Source: JAEZVV01 sp036652035 (GTDB taxonomy: Bacteria > Pseudomonadota > Gammaproteobacteria > Burkholderiales > Burkholderiaceae_F). From it: 64,000 nucleotides of DNA. The stretch lies in the NCBI GenBank assembly GCA_036652035.1, contig JAVVWR010000005.1:1-64000 (forward strand). The letters are read 5' to 3'. The position numbers and the translations under genes were made by a program. The notes beneath the pieces are model-generated. The model searched no databases. It had not been told where the DNA came from and was given only the letters and a program-made list of their open reading frames with translations. Shown here in pieces: positions 36,656-46,795 of the stretch. Position 1 is the stretch's first letter; each line of letters starts with the position of its first letter.

Positions 36656-37446
36656 AACAGCTCGCCATCAGTTCCAGCGATAACTCGCAGTTCAAGCACT
36701 GGCGCAAGCTCGCCGAGAGCAGCCGTGCCTGCCGCTTGGCGCGCCGCAGCCTGGCCGAGGGCATTCACTTGGCCGAGGTCTTGCTCACCGCGCCGGTGGC
36801 CGTCGATGCCGTGATTGTCCGCGCCGGTCTGGGCCACGGTGAGGCGCTGGCCATGGCGCAGACGCTGGCGATTGCCAAGGGTGCGGTGCTGGTTGAGCTG
36901 GCGGCGCCGCTGTATCAGGCCATCGCGCCGGTCGACAATGGCACCGGGCCGATTGTCGAGTTCGAGATCCCGGCGAGCGAATGGCCGCAGCGCGCTGCGG
37001 TGGATGCGGTCTACCTGGCCGGATTGCAAGAGCCCGGCAACGTCGGCACCCTCATTCGCACCGCCGCCGCCGCTGGGGTGCGGCATGTGCTGGCGAGCGC
37101 CGAGACGGCCTATGTCTGGTCGCCCAAGGTCTTGCGCGCCGGCATGGGCGCGCACTTTGCGGTCCAGATCCACGAAGGGGTGGCGCCCGAGAGCATCGGC
37201 CACGCCTTTGCCGCCGAGCGCCTGGCGGCCGACGCCACCGGCGGGCGCGATCTCTACGCCGAGGACTGGGGCCAGGGGCCGACGGTCTGGATGCTGGGAT
37301 CGGAAGGCGCGGGGCTTTCACCTGCGGCGCTGGCCGTGGCGCAGCGCCGGCTTTTCATTCCGATCGACAGCGCCGTCGAATCGCTCAACGTCGGCGCAGC
37401 GGCGGCGATCTGCCTGTTCGAGCAGCGCCGCCGACGAACGCGCTAA
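36652..37446 (+). CDS. TrmH/SpoU-family RNA 2'-O-methyltransferase
   Basis: 264 aa. N-terminal substrate-binding domain (SSDNSQFKHWRKLAESSRAC; LAEGIHLAEVLL) and C-terminal SPOUT knot with the three motifs: GLQEPGNVGTLIRTAAAAG (motif 1), WMLGSEGAGLS (motif 2), IPIDSAVESLNVGAAAAICLFE (motif 3). Methylates a ribose in rRNA or tRNA; the exact target cannot be told from sequence. Last gene of the rpsB-lpx-rnhB run; only 1 nt separates it from the converging ppsR. Confidence 0.88.
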   Translation: MKQLAISSSDNSQFKHWRKLAESSRACRLARRSLAEGIHLAEVLLTAPVAVDAVIVRAGLGHGEALAMAQTLAIAKGAVLVELAAPLYQAIAPVDNGTGPIVEFEIPASEWPQRAAVDAVYLAGLQEPGNVGTLIRTAAAAGVRHVLASAETAYVWSPKVLRAGMGAHFAVQIHEGVAPESIGHAFAAERLAADATGGRDLYAEDWGQGPTVWMLGSEGAGLSPAALAVAQRRLFIPIDSAVESLNVGAAAAICLFEQRRRRTR

Positions 37447-37447
37447 C

Positions 37448-38302
37448 TCAGTCGCCGTTACAGCCGAGCCGGATGTCTTGCATGATGGTCGCGGCGATCT
37501 CTTCGATCGACTTGGTGGTCGAAGATAGCCAGCGGATGCCTTCGCGCCGCATCATGCGCTCGGCCGCGTCGATCTCGTAGCGGCAGTTTTCGATCGAGGC
37601 ATAACGGCTGTTCGGGCGGCGTTCGTTGCGCACTTCGCTCAAGCGGTCGGGCGAGATCGACAAGCCGAAGATCTTGTTCTTGTGCTGCGGCAAGGCGCTC
37701 GGCAAGACGTTGCGTTCGAAGTCCTCGGGAATCAGCGGGTAGTTGGCGGCCTTGATCCCGAATTGCATCGCCAGGTACAGGCTGGTCGGCGTCTTGCCGC
37801 AGCGCGACACCCCGACCAGGATCACATCGGCTTCCTTGAGTCCCTTCGAGCTTTGGCCGTCGTCATGGGCGAGGGTGAAGTTGATCGCCTCGATCCGGTT
37901 CTTGTATTGCTCCGAGTCCTGGATCTGGTGCGAGCGGCCGATCGTGTGTGCGCTCTTCAAGTCCAGTTCGATCTCGAGCGGCTCGACAAAAGCCTTGAAC
38001 ATCTCGACCACAAACGCATTGCTGTGCTGGCGCAAGGCGCCCGCCACAGCCGGATCGACCAGGGTTGAGAAAACCACCGCCCGCTTGCCGTCACGGAGGC
38101 CAGCCTCATTGATCCGCTGCGCGGCGATGCGAGCTTTCTCGGGGGTATCGATAAAGGGCAGGCGCTGCTGGCGGTAGCGCAGCCCTTCGAATTGGGTCAG
38201 CACCGAGTGGCCAAGGGTCTCGGCCGTGATGCCGGTGCCGTCTGAAACAAAGAAAACGGTGCGTTCGAGAGCGGGTTGAACAAGGGGGGAGTGGTCGGGC
38301 AT
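37448..38302 (-). CDS. ppsR: PEP synthetase regulatory protein (bifunctional kinase/pyrophosphorylase)
   Basis: 284 aa, DUF299 family. ERTVFFVSDGTGITAETLGHS at the N-terminus and the P-loop-like GVSRCGKTPTSLYLAMQFG are diagnostic. The start is set at ATG 38302, preceded by GGAGA at 5 nt. It inactivates PpsA by ADP-dependent phosphorylation and reactivates it by phosphorolysis. Divergent from its target ppsA, as in most proteobacteria. Confidence 0.95.
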   Translation of the reverse strand: MPDHSPLVQPALERTVFFVSDGTGITAETLGHSVLTQFEGLRYRQQRLPFIDTPEKARIAAQRINEAGLRDGKRAVVFSTLVDPAVAGALRQHSNAFVVEMFKAFVEPLEIELDLKSAHTIGRSHQIQDSEQYKNRIEAINFTLAHDDGQSSKGLKEADVILVGVSRCGKTPTSLYLAMQFGIKAANYPLIPEDFERNVLPSALPQHKNKIFGLSISPDRLSEVRNERRPNSRYASIENCRYEIDAAERMMRREGIRWLSSTTKSIEEIAATIMQDIRLGCNGD

Positions 38303-38346
38303 GAAGTCTCCGATGGTGCGACGCAACGGCGAAAGTGGCGAACGGC

Positions 38347-38352
38347 TAGAAT
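38347..38352 (+). promoter_or_regulatory. Candidate -10 element of ppsA
   Basis: TAGAAT, 5 of 6 matches to the sigma-70 -10 box, 40 nt upstream of the ppsA ATG in the ppsR/ppsA divergent space. No recognisable -35. Confidence 0.3.
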
Positions 38353-38391
38353 CTGCCTCGATTCTCACACACCTAAGCTCGAGGACTGGGC

Positions 38392-40770
<2,379 letters not shown>

Positions 40771-40795
40771 ATGAGGCTGAGCCCGGGCTGACTTC

Positions 40796-40825
40796 AACGG
40801 CCGCCTTCGGGCGGCCGTTTTTCTT
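40796..40825 (+). terminator. Intrinsic terminator after ppsA
   Basis: AACGGCCGCC, TTCG tetraloop, GGCGGCCGTTTTTC: a 10-bp GC-rich stem with the extra-stable UUCG loop and U tract. It begins 25 nt after the ppsA stop and ends just before the ribosome-binding site of nfeD. Confidence 0.92.
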
Positions 40826-40844
40826 GTTTTTGTCGGGAGAGCTG

Positions 40845-41267
40845 ATGCAAGCGTATGTCTGGTGGTTCGTTCTGGCTTTCGTTCTGGCGGGGGCCGAGCT
40901 TCTGACCGGCACTTTCTATCTGCTGGTGATCGCGCTGGCGGCCGCCGCCGGTGGGGTGGTGGCGGCCGCCAGCGGCGCTCTGGCTTGGCAATTGGTGGTG
41001 GCGGCGGTGATCGGCGTGGGCGGTTCGCTGTGGCTGCGTCAGCGCCGCGGCCGCGCGGGCGACGTGAGCGATCAAGTGCAGCACCCCGACATCGGCCAGA
41101 GTGTCCGCATCGATGGCTGGAGTTCGAGCGGTACCGCGCGCACCCAGTACCGCGGTGCGGTGTGGGATGTCGAACTTGCCGCGGGCGAGACCGCAGCGCC
41201 CGGTGATTACGTGATCCGAGCCATTTCTTCCAACCGACTCATCGTTGCTCGCCGCGCGGTGAACTAG
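40845..41267 (+). CDS. NfeD family membrane protein
   Basis: 140 aa from ATG 40845 (GGGAGA 6 nt upstream); an open frame further upstream crosses the ppsA terminator and is not used. Residues 4-65 contain two to three hydrophobic helices (WWFVLAFVLAGAELLTG; FYLLVIALAAAAGGVV; WQLVVAAVIGVGGSLWL). The C-terminal OB-fold domain (GQSVRIDGWSSSGTARTQYRGAVWDVEL) is typical of short NfeD proteins. It pairs with the SPFH protein 9 nt downstream; such pairs organise membrane microdomains and may assist membrane protein quality control. Confidence 0.88.
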   Translation: MQAYVWWFVLAFVLAGAELLTGTFYLLVIALAAAAGGVVAAASGALAWQLVVAAVIGVGGSLWLRQRRGRAGDVSDQVQHPDIGQSVRIDGWSSSGTARTQYRGAVWDVELAAGETAAPGDYVIRAISSNRLIVARRAVN

Positions 41268-41276
41268 GAGTTACGA

Positions 41277-42245
41277 ATGTCCCTCTTCCCCGAAGCCGGA
41301 ACTTTCCTGGCGCTCGTCCTGCTGGGCGTGGCGGTGGTTTTCATCGTTCAAGCCTTCAAGGTCGTGCCACAGCAGAACGCCTGGGTGGTCGAGCGCCTGG
41401 GCAAGTTCCACGCCGTGCTGGGGCCCGGCCTCAACATTGTGGTGCCCTTCATCGACCGCGTGGCCTACAAGCACAGCCTCAAGGAAGTCCCGCTCGACAC
41501 CCCGAGCCAGGTCTGCATCACCAAGGACAACACCCAGCTGTCGGTCGACGGCGTGCTCTTCTTCCAGGTCACCGATCCGCAGCGGGCCAGTTACGGCACC
41601 AGCAACTACATCCTGGCGATCACTCAGTTGGCGCAGACCACGCTGCGCTCGGTGGTGGGCAAGCTCGAACTCGACAAGACCTTCGAGGAGCGCGACTACA
41701 TCAACCACGCGGTGGTCTCGGCGATTGACGAGGCCGCTCTCAACTGGGGCGTCAAGGTCCTGCGTTACGAGATCAAGGACCTCACCCCGCCCGCGGTGAT
41801 CCTGCACGCGATGCAGCAGCAGATCACGGCCGAGCGCGAAAAGCGTGCGCTGATTGCTGCCTCGGAAGGCCGCAAGCAGGAGCAGATCAATATCGCCACC
41901 GGTCAGCGCGAAGCGGCGATTGCCCGCTCCGAAGGCGACAAGCAGGCCGCGATCAACAACGCACAAGGCGAGGCGGCCGCGGTGTTGGCGATTGCCGAGG
42001 CCACGGCCGAGGCGGTGCGCAAGGTGGCCTCGGCCACGCAGGCGCCGGGCGGGATGGAAGCGGTCAACCTCAAGGTTGCCGAGAAATACGTCGATGCGTT
42101 TGCGGGTCTGGCCAAGGCCGGCAACTCGCTTGTGATCCCGGCCAATCTGTCGGACGTGGGCAGCCTGATCGCCACTGCGATGACGGTTGTGAAGTCGCAG
42201 AACAACGCAGCCTCGCCCGCGGGTCCCGCCAAGTCGCAAGTCTGA
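41277..42245 (+). CDS. qmcA: SPFH/stomatin-domain membrane protein (QmcA-like)
   Basis: 322 aa. One N-terminal membrane helix (LALVLLGVAVVFIVQAFK, about 11-28), SPFH/PHB domain with VPQQNAWVVERLGKFHAVLGPG and DNTQLSVDGVLFFQV, a long charged helix rich in Glu/Ala (EREKRALIAASEGRKQEQIN; AIARSEGDKQAAINNAQGEA) and a short tail. Oligomeric scaffold in the inner membrane, E. coli QmcA being the best-known relative, associated with FtsH. GGAG precedes ATG 41277; forms an operon with nfeD. Confidence 0.9.
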   Translation: MSLFPEAGTFLALVLLGVAVVFIVQAFKVVPQQNAWVVERLGKFHAVLGPGLNIVVPFIDRVAYKHSLKEVPLDTPSQVCITKDNTQLSVDGVLFFQVTDPQRASYGTSNYILAITQLAQTTLRSVVGKLELDKTFEERDYINHAVVSAIDEAALNWGVKVLRYEIKDLTPPAVILHAMQQQITAEREKRALIAASEGRKQEQINIATGQREAAIARSEGDKQAAINNAQGEAAAVLAIAEATAEAVRKVASATQAPGGMEAVNLKVAEKYVDAFAGLAKAGNSLVIPANLSDVGSLIATAMTVVKSQNNAASPAGPAKSQV

Positions 42246-42294
42246 GGGAGTCGGGATTGCGCTGGATCATGAGCGGCAGGGTCGGGGCACAGGG

Positions 42295-44193
42295 ATGAGC
42301 GCACCGACCATCGTGGCCGGTCTCAAGCAGGTACTGGCCGCTCACACGCCGTTTTCCGAGATGGCGGCCGACGATCTCGACTTTCTGGTCGAGCGCGTCG
42401 AGCTGGCTTACTTCGGCCCGGGCGAGGTCGTGCTCGCGCCCTCGGGGGCGGTGCCGGCGCACTTCATCCTGATCAAGCAGGGGCGGGTGCGTGGCGAGAA
42501 TCCGGGCGATGACAACGCCACCGCGTTTGAAGGCGGCGTGGGCGACTGTTTCCCGGTGGGCGCGCTGCTGGCGCAGCGCCCGGTCTCGCTGCTTTACCGC
42601 TCGGTGGGCGACACCTTTGTCCTGCTGCTGCCGCGCACGGACTTTGAGGAACTCACCCGTCGCAGCCTGGGCTTTCTCGATTTCTGCAAGCGCCGTCTGG
42701 GCTCCTTGCTCGATCTCTCGCACCAGCAGATGCAGGCGGCTTACGCGGCCGACGCCAACGCTCAGCGCACGCTCGCCACGCCGGTGGGCGAGTTGCTGCG
42801 GCAAGCGCCGCTTGCCTGCGGGCCTGATACGCCGCTGCGCGAGGTGTTCTCGCGCATGCACGCCGCGCATGTCGGCTCAATCATCGTCACCGAGCCGGTG
42901 GGGCAGGGCGAGCGGGTCGCCGGCATTCTCACCCGCACCGATTTGATCGGCCGGGTGATCCTGCCCGAGCTTTCGCTCGATTCACCGGTATCGCAGGTGA
43001 TGACACGGCAGGTTCTCACGCTCGAAGCCGAGGCCAGCGCGGCCGATGCGACGCTGCTGATGGCCGAGCACTCGATCCGCCACATTCCTGTGCTGCGGGG
43101 CCCCTTGGGCGCGCAGCGGCTCGCCGGCGTGGTGTCCGAGCGCGACCTCTTTGCGATGCAGCGCCTGACCGTGCGGCAACTGGCGGTGGCGGTGCGGCGC
43201 GCGGGCGATCTTGACGCCTTGGTGCGGGTGGCGGCCGACATCCGGCGGCTTTCGCACCACCTGGTGGCGCAAGGGGTGGCGGCGGCGCAGTTGACGCGCT
43301 TGATCAGCCATCTCAATGACCAGCTCACCGGTCGGGTGCTGCAACTCGCCTGCGAGCGCTTCGATCTCGACCCGAGCCGATTCTGCTGGCTTGCGTTTGG
43401 CAGCGAAGGCCGGCGCGAACAGACCATCGCGACCGACCAGGACAACGGCATCATCTATGTCGAAGGTGAAGACGGCGAGCGTCTGCGGATCATGGCCGAA
43501 TGGGTCAACGCCGCGCTGGCGCAGGCCGGCTTTCCCTTGTGCAAGGGCGGCATCATGGCGGGCAAGCCGGCGTGGTGTCTGCCGGCGGCCCGCTGGCACG
43601 CTCAGTTCGCGGGCTGGATCGAGCGCGGCGGGCCGCAGGCCTTGCTCAACGCCAGCATCTTCTTCGATTTCCGGCCGGTATTTGGCGAGGCGGCGCTCGC
43701 CAATGCCTTGCGCGAGGACGTGATCGCGCGCGCGCAGGCCAACCGGCGTTTTCTCAAGCAGCTCGCCGATTGCGCTCTGCGCAACCGCGCGCCGGAGTTT
43801 GGTGGCATGTTCGAGTCGCTGTTTGGCGATCCGGGCAAGCAGGCGGTCGATCTCAAGCTCAGCGGCACCATGCTGTTTGTCGACGCGGCGCGAATCTGGG
43901 CGCTGGCGGCGGGGCTGCCGCAGACCCATACCAGCGAGCGGCTGCGCCGCCTGGTCGAAGGCGGCCAGTTGCCCGAGAGTGAAGTCGATGGCTGGCACGA
44001 CGCCTTCGAGTTTTTCCAGCTGATGCGATTGCGTGCTCAGCACCGGCGCGCCGAGCGTGGCGCGGCCAACGACGAGAACCCGAACCTGGTCGAGCTCAAG
44101 CAGCTCTCGGCGCTGGAGCGGCGGATCGTCAAGGAGGGCCTGCGGCAGGCACGCAAGGCTCAGACCCGCTTGCGGCTCGATTTTCAGGGCTGA
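42295..44193 (+). CDS. cNMP-binding/CBS/DUF294 putative nucleotidyltransferase
   Basis: 632 aa. Cyclic-nucleotide-binding-like domain (about 10-135; FGPGEVVLAPSGAVPAHFILIKQG), two CBS domains (about 155-285; MHAAHVGSIIVTEPVGQGERVAGILTRTDL and ASAADATLLMAEHSIRHIPVL), DUF294 nucleotidyltransferase core with GSEGRREQTIATDQDNGII (Gly-Ser motif and metal Asp), and a C-terminal helical DUF294_C domain. Thought to be a signal-transducing nucleotidyltransferase related to GlnD; the target protein is unknown. Overlaps the next gene, a DnaQ-like exonuclease, by one base (TGATG). This gene pair is recurrent in proteobacteria, often near acetate metabolism genes. Confidence 0.88.
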   Translation: MSAPTIVAGLKQVLAAHTPFSEMAADDLDFLVERVELAYFGPGEVVLAPSGAVPAHFILIKQGRVRGENPGDDNATAFEGGVGDCFPVGALLAQRPVSLLYRSVGDTFVLLLPRTDFEELTRRSLGFLDFCKRRLGSLLDLSHQQMQAAYAADANAQRTLATPVGELLRQAPLACGPDTPLREVFSRMHAAHVGSIIVTEPVGQGERVAGILTRTDLIGRVILPELSLDSPVSQVMTRQVLTLEAEASAADATLLMAEHSIRHIPVLRGPLGAQRLAGVVSERDLFAMQRLTVRQLAVAVRRAGDLDALVRVAADIRRLSHHLVAQGVAAAQLTRLISHLNDQLTGRVLQLACERFDLDPSRFCWLAFGSEGRREQTIATDQDNGIIYVEGEDGERLRIMAEWVNAALAQAGFPLCKGGIMAGKPAWCLPAARWHAQFAGWIERGGPQALLNASIFFDFRPVFGEAALANALREDVIARAQANRRFLKQLADCALRNRAPEFGGMFESLFGDPGKQAVDLKLSGTMLFVDAARIWALAAGLPQTHTSERLRRLVEGGQLPESEVDGWHDAFEFFQLMRLRAQHRRAERGAANDENPNLVELKQLSALERRIVKEGLRQARKAQTRLRLDFQG

Positions 44194-44819
44194 TGAAAAA
44201 CGGGTTCGCCCGATTTTGGCGTCGTCCGCCCGCAGCCTTGGCCGCTCAGCGCTGGGTTGTGCTCGACGTCGAAACGAGCGGCCTGGACGCGAGCCGCGAT
44301 GCGCTCATTGCCATCGGTGCGGTGGCCATGCGCGGGGGGCGGGTGATTCCCGGCGACAGCCTGGAGCTGGTGATCAGGCAGACCGAGGCGAGCTCGCGCG
44401 AGAATATTCTTGTTCATCGCGTCGGTCGCGCTGCCCAGCTGGGGGGAACCGAGCCCGCCGCTGCCGCGCTGGCCTTGGTCGACTTCATTGGCCGGGCGCC
44501 GCTCCTGGCGTTTCATGCGCCGTTTGACCGAAGCTTCTTGGCGCGCGCGGTCAAAGCTCATCTCAAGCGCCGGCTCGACAACCCCTGGCTCGACCTGGCT
44601 GAACTGGCGCCGGTTCTGGAGCCCAAGGCGAGGTTGTGCTCGCTCGATGATTGGCTGGCGTTTTATTCGATTCCGGCGGCGTCGCGCCACAACGCAGCGG
44701 GTGACGCCTTTGCCACGGCTTTGCTGGCCGCTCGGCTGATTCCCGAGGCGCGGCGGCAGGGGGCTAAAAGCTTCGCTGAGCTACAGGCGCTGGCCCGGGC
44801 TGGCAAGTGGGTTCAATGA
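44193..44819 (+). CDS. 3'-5' exonuclease, DnaQ/epsilon-like
   Basis: 208 aa DEDDh exonuclease. WVVLDVETSGLDASRDALIAIG carries motif I (Asp and Glu), LAFHAPFDRSFLARAV motif II (Asp) and ASRHNAAGDAFATALL motif III (His and Asp). The fold is that of the proofreading epsilon subunit, but a separate dnaQ with rnhA linkage is expected elsewhere in the genome; this short paralogue accompanies DUF294 proteins. Its role is unclear: nucleic acid processing inferred. Confidence 0.85.
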   Translation: MKNGFARFWRRPPAALAAQRWVVLDVETSGLDASRDALIAIGAVAMRGGRVIPGDSLELVIRQTEASSRENILVHRVGRAAQLGGTEPAAAALALVDFIGRAPLLAFHAPFDRSFLARAVKAHLKRRLDNPWLDLAELAPVLEPKARLCSLDDWLAFYSIPAASRHNAAGDAFATALLAARLIPEARRQGAKSFAELQALARAGKWVQ

Positions 44820-44844
44820 GCCCGCTTAATGCGGCGAGCAGCGC

Positions 44845-45294
44845 TTAGCGTGAGCGATTTTTGAGCAGACGCTCCTGCTCGCGCTTCCACTGCTTGTCGG
44901 ATTCGTCGGCGCGCTTTTCGAATTGCTTCTTGCCCTTGGCCAGGCCCATCGCCAGCTTGACCCGGCCCTTGGTGAAGTGCAGATCGAGCGGCACCAGGGT
45001 GTAGCCCGCGCGTTCGACCTTGCCGATCAGCTTGGAGATTTCCTTCGCGTGCAGCAGCAGCTTGCGGGTGCGAGTGGGCTCGGCTTTCTCGTGCGTGCTG
45101 GCAGTGGGCAGAGGGGTGACGTGGGCGTTGAGCAGAAAGAGTTCGGCGCCACGGATGATGATGTGGCTTTCCTTGATCTGCGAGCGGCCGGCGCGGATGG
45201 ATTTGACTTCCCAGCCCTTCAATACGAGACCCGCCTCGAAGCGTTCTTCGATCGAGTAATCGTAGTGGGCCTTTTTGTTCTGAACGATCGCCAC
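44845..45294 (-). CDS. smpB: SsrA-binding protein SmpB
   Basis: 149 aa. NKKAHYDYSIEERFEAGLVLKGWEVKSIRAG at the N-terminus, ESHIIIRGAELFLLNAHV, and LLHAKEISKLIGKVERAGYTLVPL are all SmpB signatures; the basic C-terminal tail (WKREQERLLKNRSR) enters the ribosomal A site with tmRNA. The ssrA gene is not in this window. Divergent from ratA with 66 bp between starts. Confidence 0.98.
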   Translation of the reverse strand: MAIVQNKKAHYDYSIEERFEAGLVLKGWEVKSIRAGRSQIKESHIIIRGAELFLLNAHVTPLPTASTHEKAEPTRTRKLLLHAKEISKLIGKVERAGYTLVPLDLHFTKGRVKLAMGLAKGKKQFEKRADESDKQWKREQERLLKNRSR

Positions 45295-45360
45295 GGGGCT
45301 GCGCTTACCGGTTGACTACAATCTCGCAGTGTACCAATGCCCTCGCCCGAAGCGACTCCG

Positions 45361-45798
45361 ATGCCTCATGTAGACCGCTCCCTGCTTGTTCACTACAGCG
45401 CGGAACAGATGTTCGAACTCGTTGCCGATGTCGAGCATTACCCACAATTTCTTCCCTGGTGCAGCGGCAGCCGGGTGGTGCGCGACCGCGAGGGCGGGGC
45501 CGACGCCACGGTCGAGCTGGATTACCGCGGCATCAAGAGCCACTTCACGACCCGCAATGACTTACGTTTTCCCGAGCAGATCCGTATGAGTCTGCTCGAT
45601 GGCCCGTTTCGCAGCCTGACCGGGCACTGGTCGTTCATCGCTCTGCGCCCGGGCGCCTGCAAGGTGCAGCTCACCCTGCACTACGAATTTGCTAGCAGCC
45701 TGCTGGGCCGGGCGCTCGCGCCCGTCTTTGAACACGTGGCGCATTCGATGATTGAATCGTTTGAGAGCCGTGCGGAGCAGGTCTATGGCCCGCACTGA
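45361..45798 (+). CDS. ratA: RatA/Coq10-like START domain protein
   Basis: 145 aa, SRPBCC fold. Starts MPHVDRSLLVHYSAEQMFEL with the family's YPQFLPWCSGSRVV near residue 30 and LDGPFRSLTGHWSF. Start set at ATG 45361, where the family begins, rather than ATG 45337. E. coli RatA was named as a toxin inhibiting 70S association, but the family is close to mitochondrial Coq10 and may carry ubiquinone or lipids; conservation of smpB/ratA/rnfH supports orthology. Overlaps rnfH by 14 nt. A paralogue lies at 58536-59018. Confidence 0.9.
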   Translation: MPHVDRSLLVHYSAEQMFELVADVEHYPQFLPWCSGSRVVRDREGGADATVELDYRGIKSHFTTRNDLRFPEQIRMSLLDGPFRSLTGHWSFIALRPGACKVQLTLHYEFASSLLGRALAPVFEHVAHSMIESFESRAEQVYGPH

Positions 45799-46081
45799 AA
45801 GCACGCAACGAATCCGCGTGAGCGTGGCGATGGCCGGTCCGATCGAGAGTGGCGTGGTCGAGGTCGAACTCGACGCGGGAGCGACGCTTGCCGAGGCGGC
45901 TCTCGCCAGCGGCCTGCTGCCTCCGGGTGCGCCGCTCGATCTTGGTGTGTGGGGCCACCGGCGCGCGCCGGTGACGGCCTTGCGCGAAGGCGACCGGGTC
46001 GAGATCTATCGGGCTCTGACCGTCGACCCGATGGCGGCGCGCCGGATTCGCGCCGAGGTCAAGCGCCGCCGCGCCGAGTAA
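45785..46081 (+). CDS. rnfH: RnfH family ubiquitin-like protein
   Basis: 98 aa, UPF0125/RnfH family with a beta-grasp fold: RIRVSVAMAGP, then EVELDAGATLAEAALASGLL, LGVWGHRRAPVTALREGDRVEIYRAL and LTVDPMAARRIRAEVKRR at the end. Named after the Rhodobacter rnf cluster, but no Rnf genes are here; the pairing with ratA is the usual one. Function unknown. ATG 45785 lies inside the end of ratA. Confidence 0.9.
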   Translation: MARTESTQRIRVSVAMAGPIESGVVEVELDAGATLAEAALASGLLPPGAPLDLGVWGHRRAPVTALREGDRVEIYRALTVDPMAARRIRAEVKRRRAE

Positions 46082-46100
46082 AACGCGGCGCGGCTGATTT

Positions 46101-46631
46101 TCAGTGGCAGAAGGTTTGAACCGACTGGCGCGAGCGTTCGATTTCGCTGGCTCTTTGGCCGTCGTCAAGAAAGCTGCGCTGGCCTGAGGGCGAGACTTGA
46201 GCCACGCGCTGGCCGGACTCGAGTGCCTTGAGATAGCCGCGCGCGCGCTCGCATTCGGCCGCTTGGCGGCTTTGTTTGCGTTCGTCGTCGGCGGCCTTGT
46301 TGGCCGCTTCCGCGCTCTCCTTTTGGCGCTTCTGGAAATCGAGTTCACGCTCGGCCAGTGACTTGAGGCCGGCGGGCTTGGCCGCTGCGCTGGATTGGGT
46401 GGGGGCGGCGGCCGGGGCTTGATCGGGCGTCACGTTGACGGCAGCGGCCCGGGGTTGGCGCACGATCTGATTGGCCTTGACCGAGGCGGGTGGGGCTTGA
46501 TCGGAGAACACCACCGTGCCGTTGGTGTCGCGCCACGCCCACTGCGCCTGGGCGGCCAAAGGTTGAGCGAGGACGGCGGCCAGGATCAAGGCCAACAAGG
46601 GAGCGAGGCGAGGGCGGGCTGCGGCAGGCAT
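46101..46631 (-). CDS. DUF4124 domain-containing exported protein
   Basis: 176 aa from ATG 46631, preceded by GGAGA. Signal peptide (LAPLLALILAAVLAQPLAAQA), then a DUF4124 domain, WAWRDTNGTVVFSDQAPPASV, in which 'W-x-D-x-x-G-x-x-x-x-S-D-x-x-P' is the core. The rest is charged and helical: LAERELDFQKRQKESAEAANKAADDERK and CERARGYLKALESGQRVAQ, ending in a single Cys near the C-terminus (QTFCH). Periplasmic, function unknown. Genes of this type often lie upstream of guaB in Burkholderiales. Confidence 0.85.
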   Translation of the reverse strand: MPAAARPRLAPLLALILAAVLAQPLAAQAQWAWRDTNGTVVFSDQAPPASVKANQIVRQPRAAAVNVTPDQAPAAAPTQSSAAAKPAGLKSLAERELDFQKRQKESAEAANKAADDERKQSRQAAECERARGYLKALESGQRVAQVSPSGQRSFLDDGQRASEIERSRQSVQTFCH

Positions 46632-46765
46632 GGGATCTCCGGGTGATAGTGGGATTGTCCGGGGCGGCCGCCGGCATCGCAAGCCGGATCACTGCCTCAC
46701 GGGATGGGCAGGTGCGAGCTTCATGCGCGGGAAACCCGTAGGCGTCCAAGCCTGGGGCCGTCCAG

Positions 46766-46771
46766 TACAAT
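46766..46771 (+). promoter_or_regulatory. Candidate -10 element of guaB
   Basis: TACAAT, 24 nt upstream of the guaB ATG, implying a short leader of roughly 15 nt. No clear -35 is seen at the right spacing. Confidence 0.35.
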
Positions 46772-46795
46772 TGACTTTTGCGTCATGAGGCCCCC

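Noticed and set aside
45361..46081. ratA-rnfH as a toxin-antitoxin system (RatAB)
   Set aside because: The pair is a core-genome arrangement; family similarity to Coq10 and lack of antitoxin evidence for RnfH make a TA reading weak.
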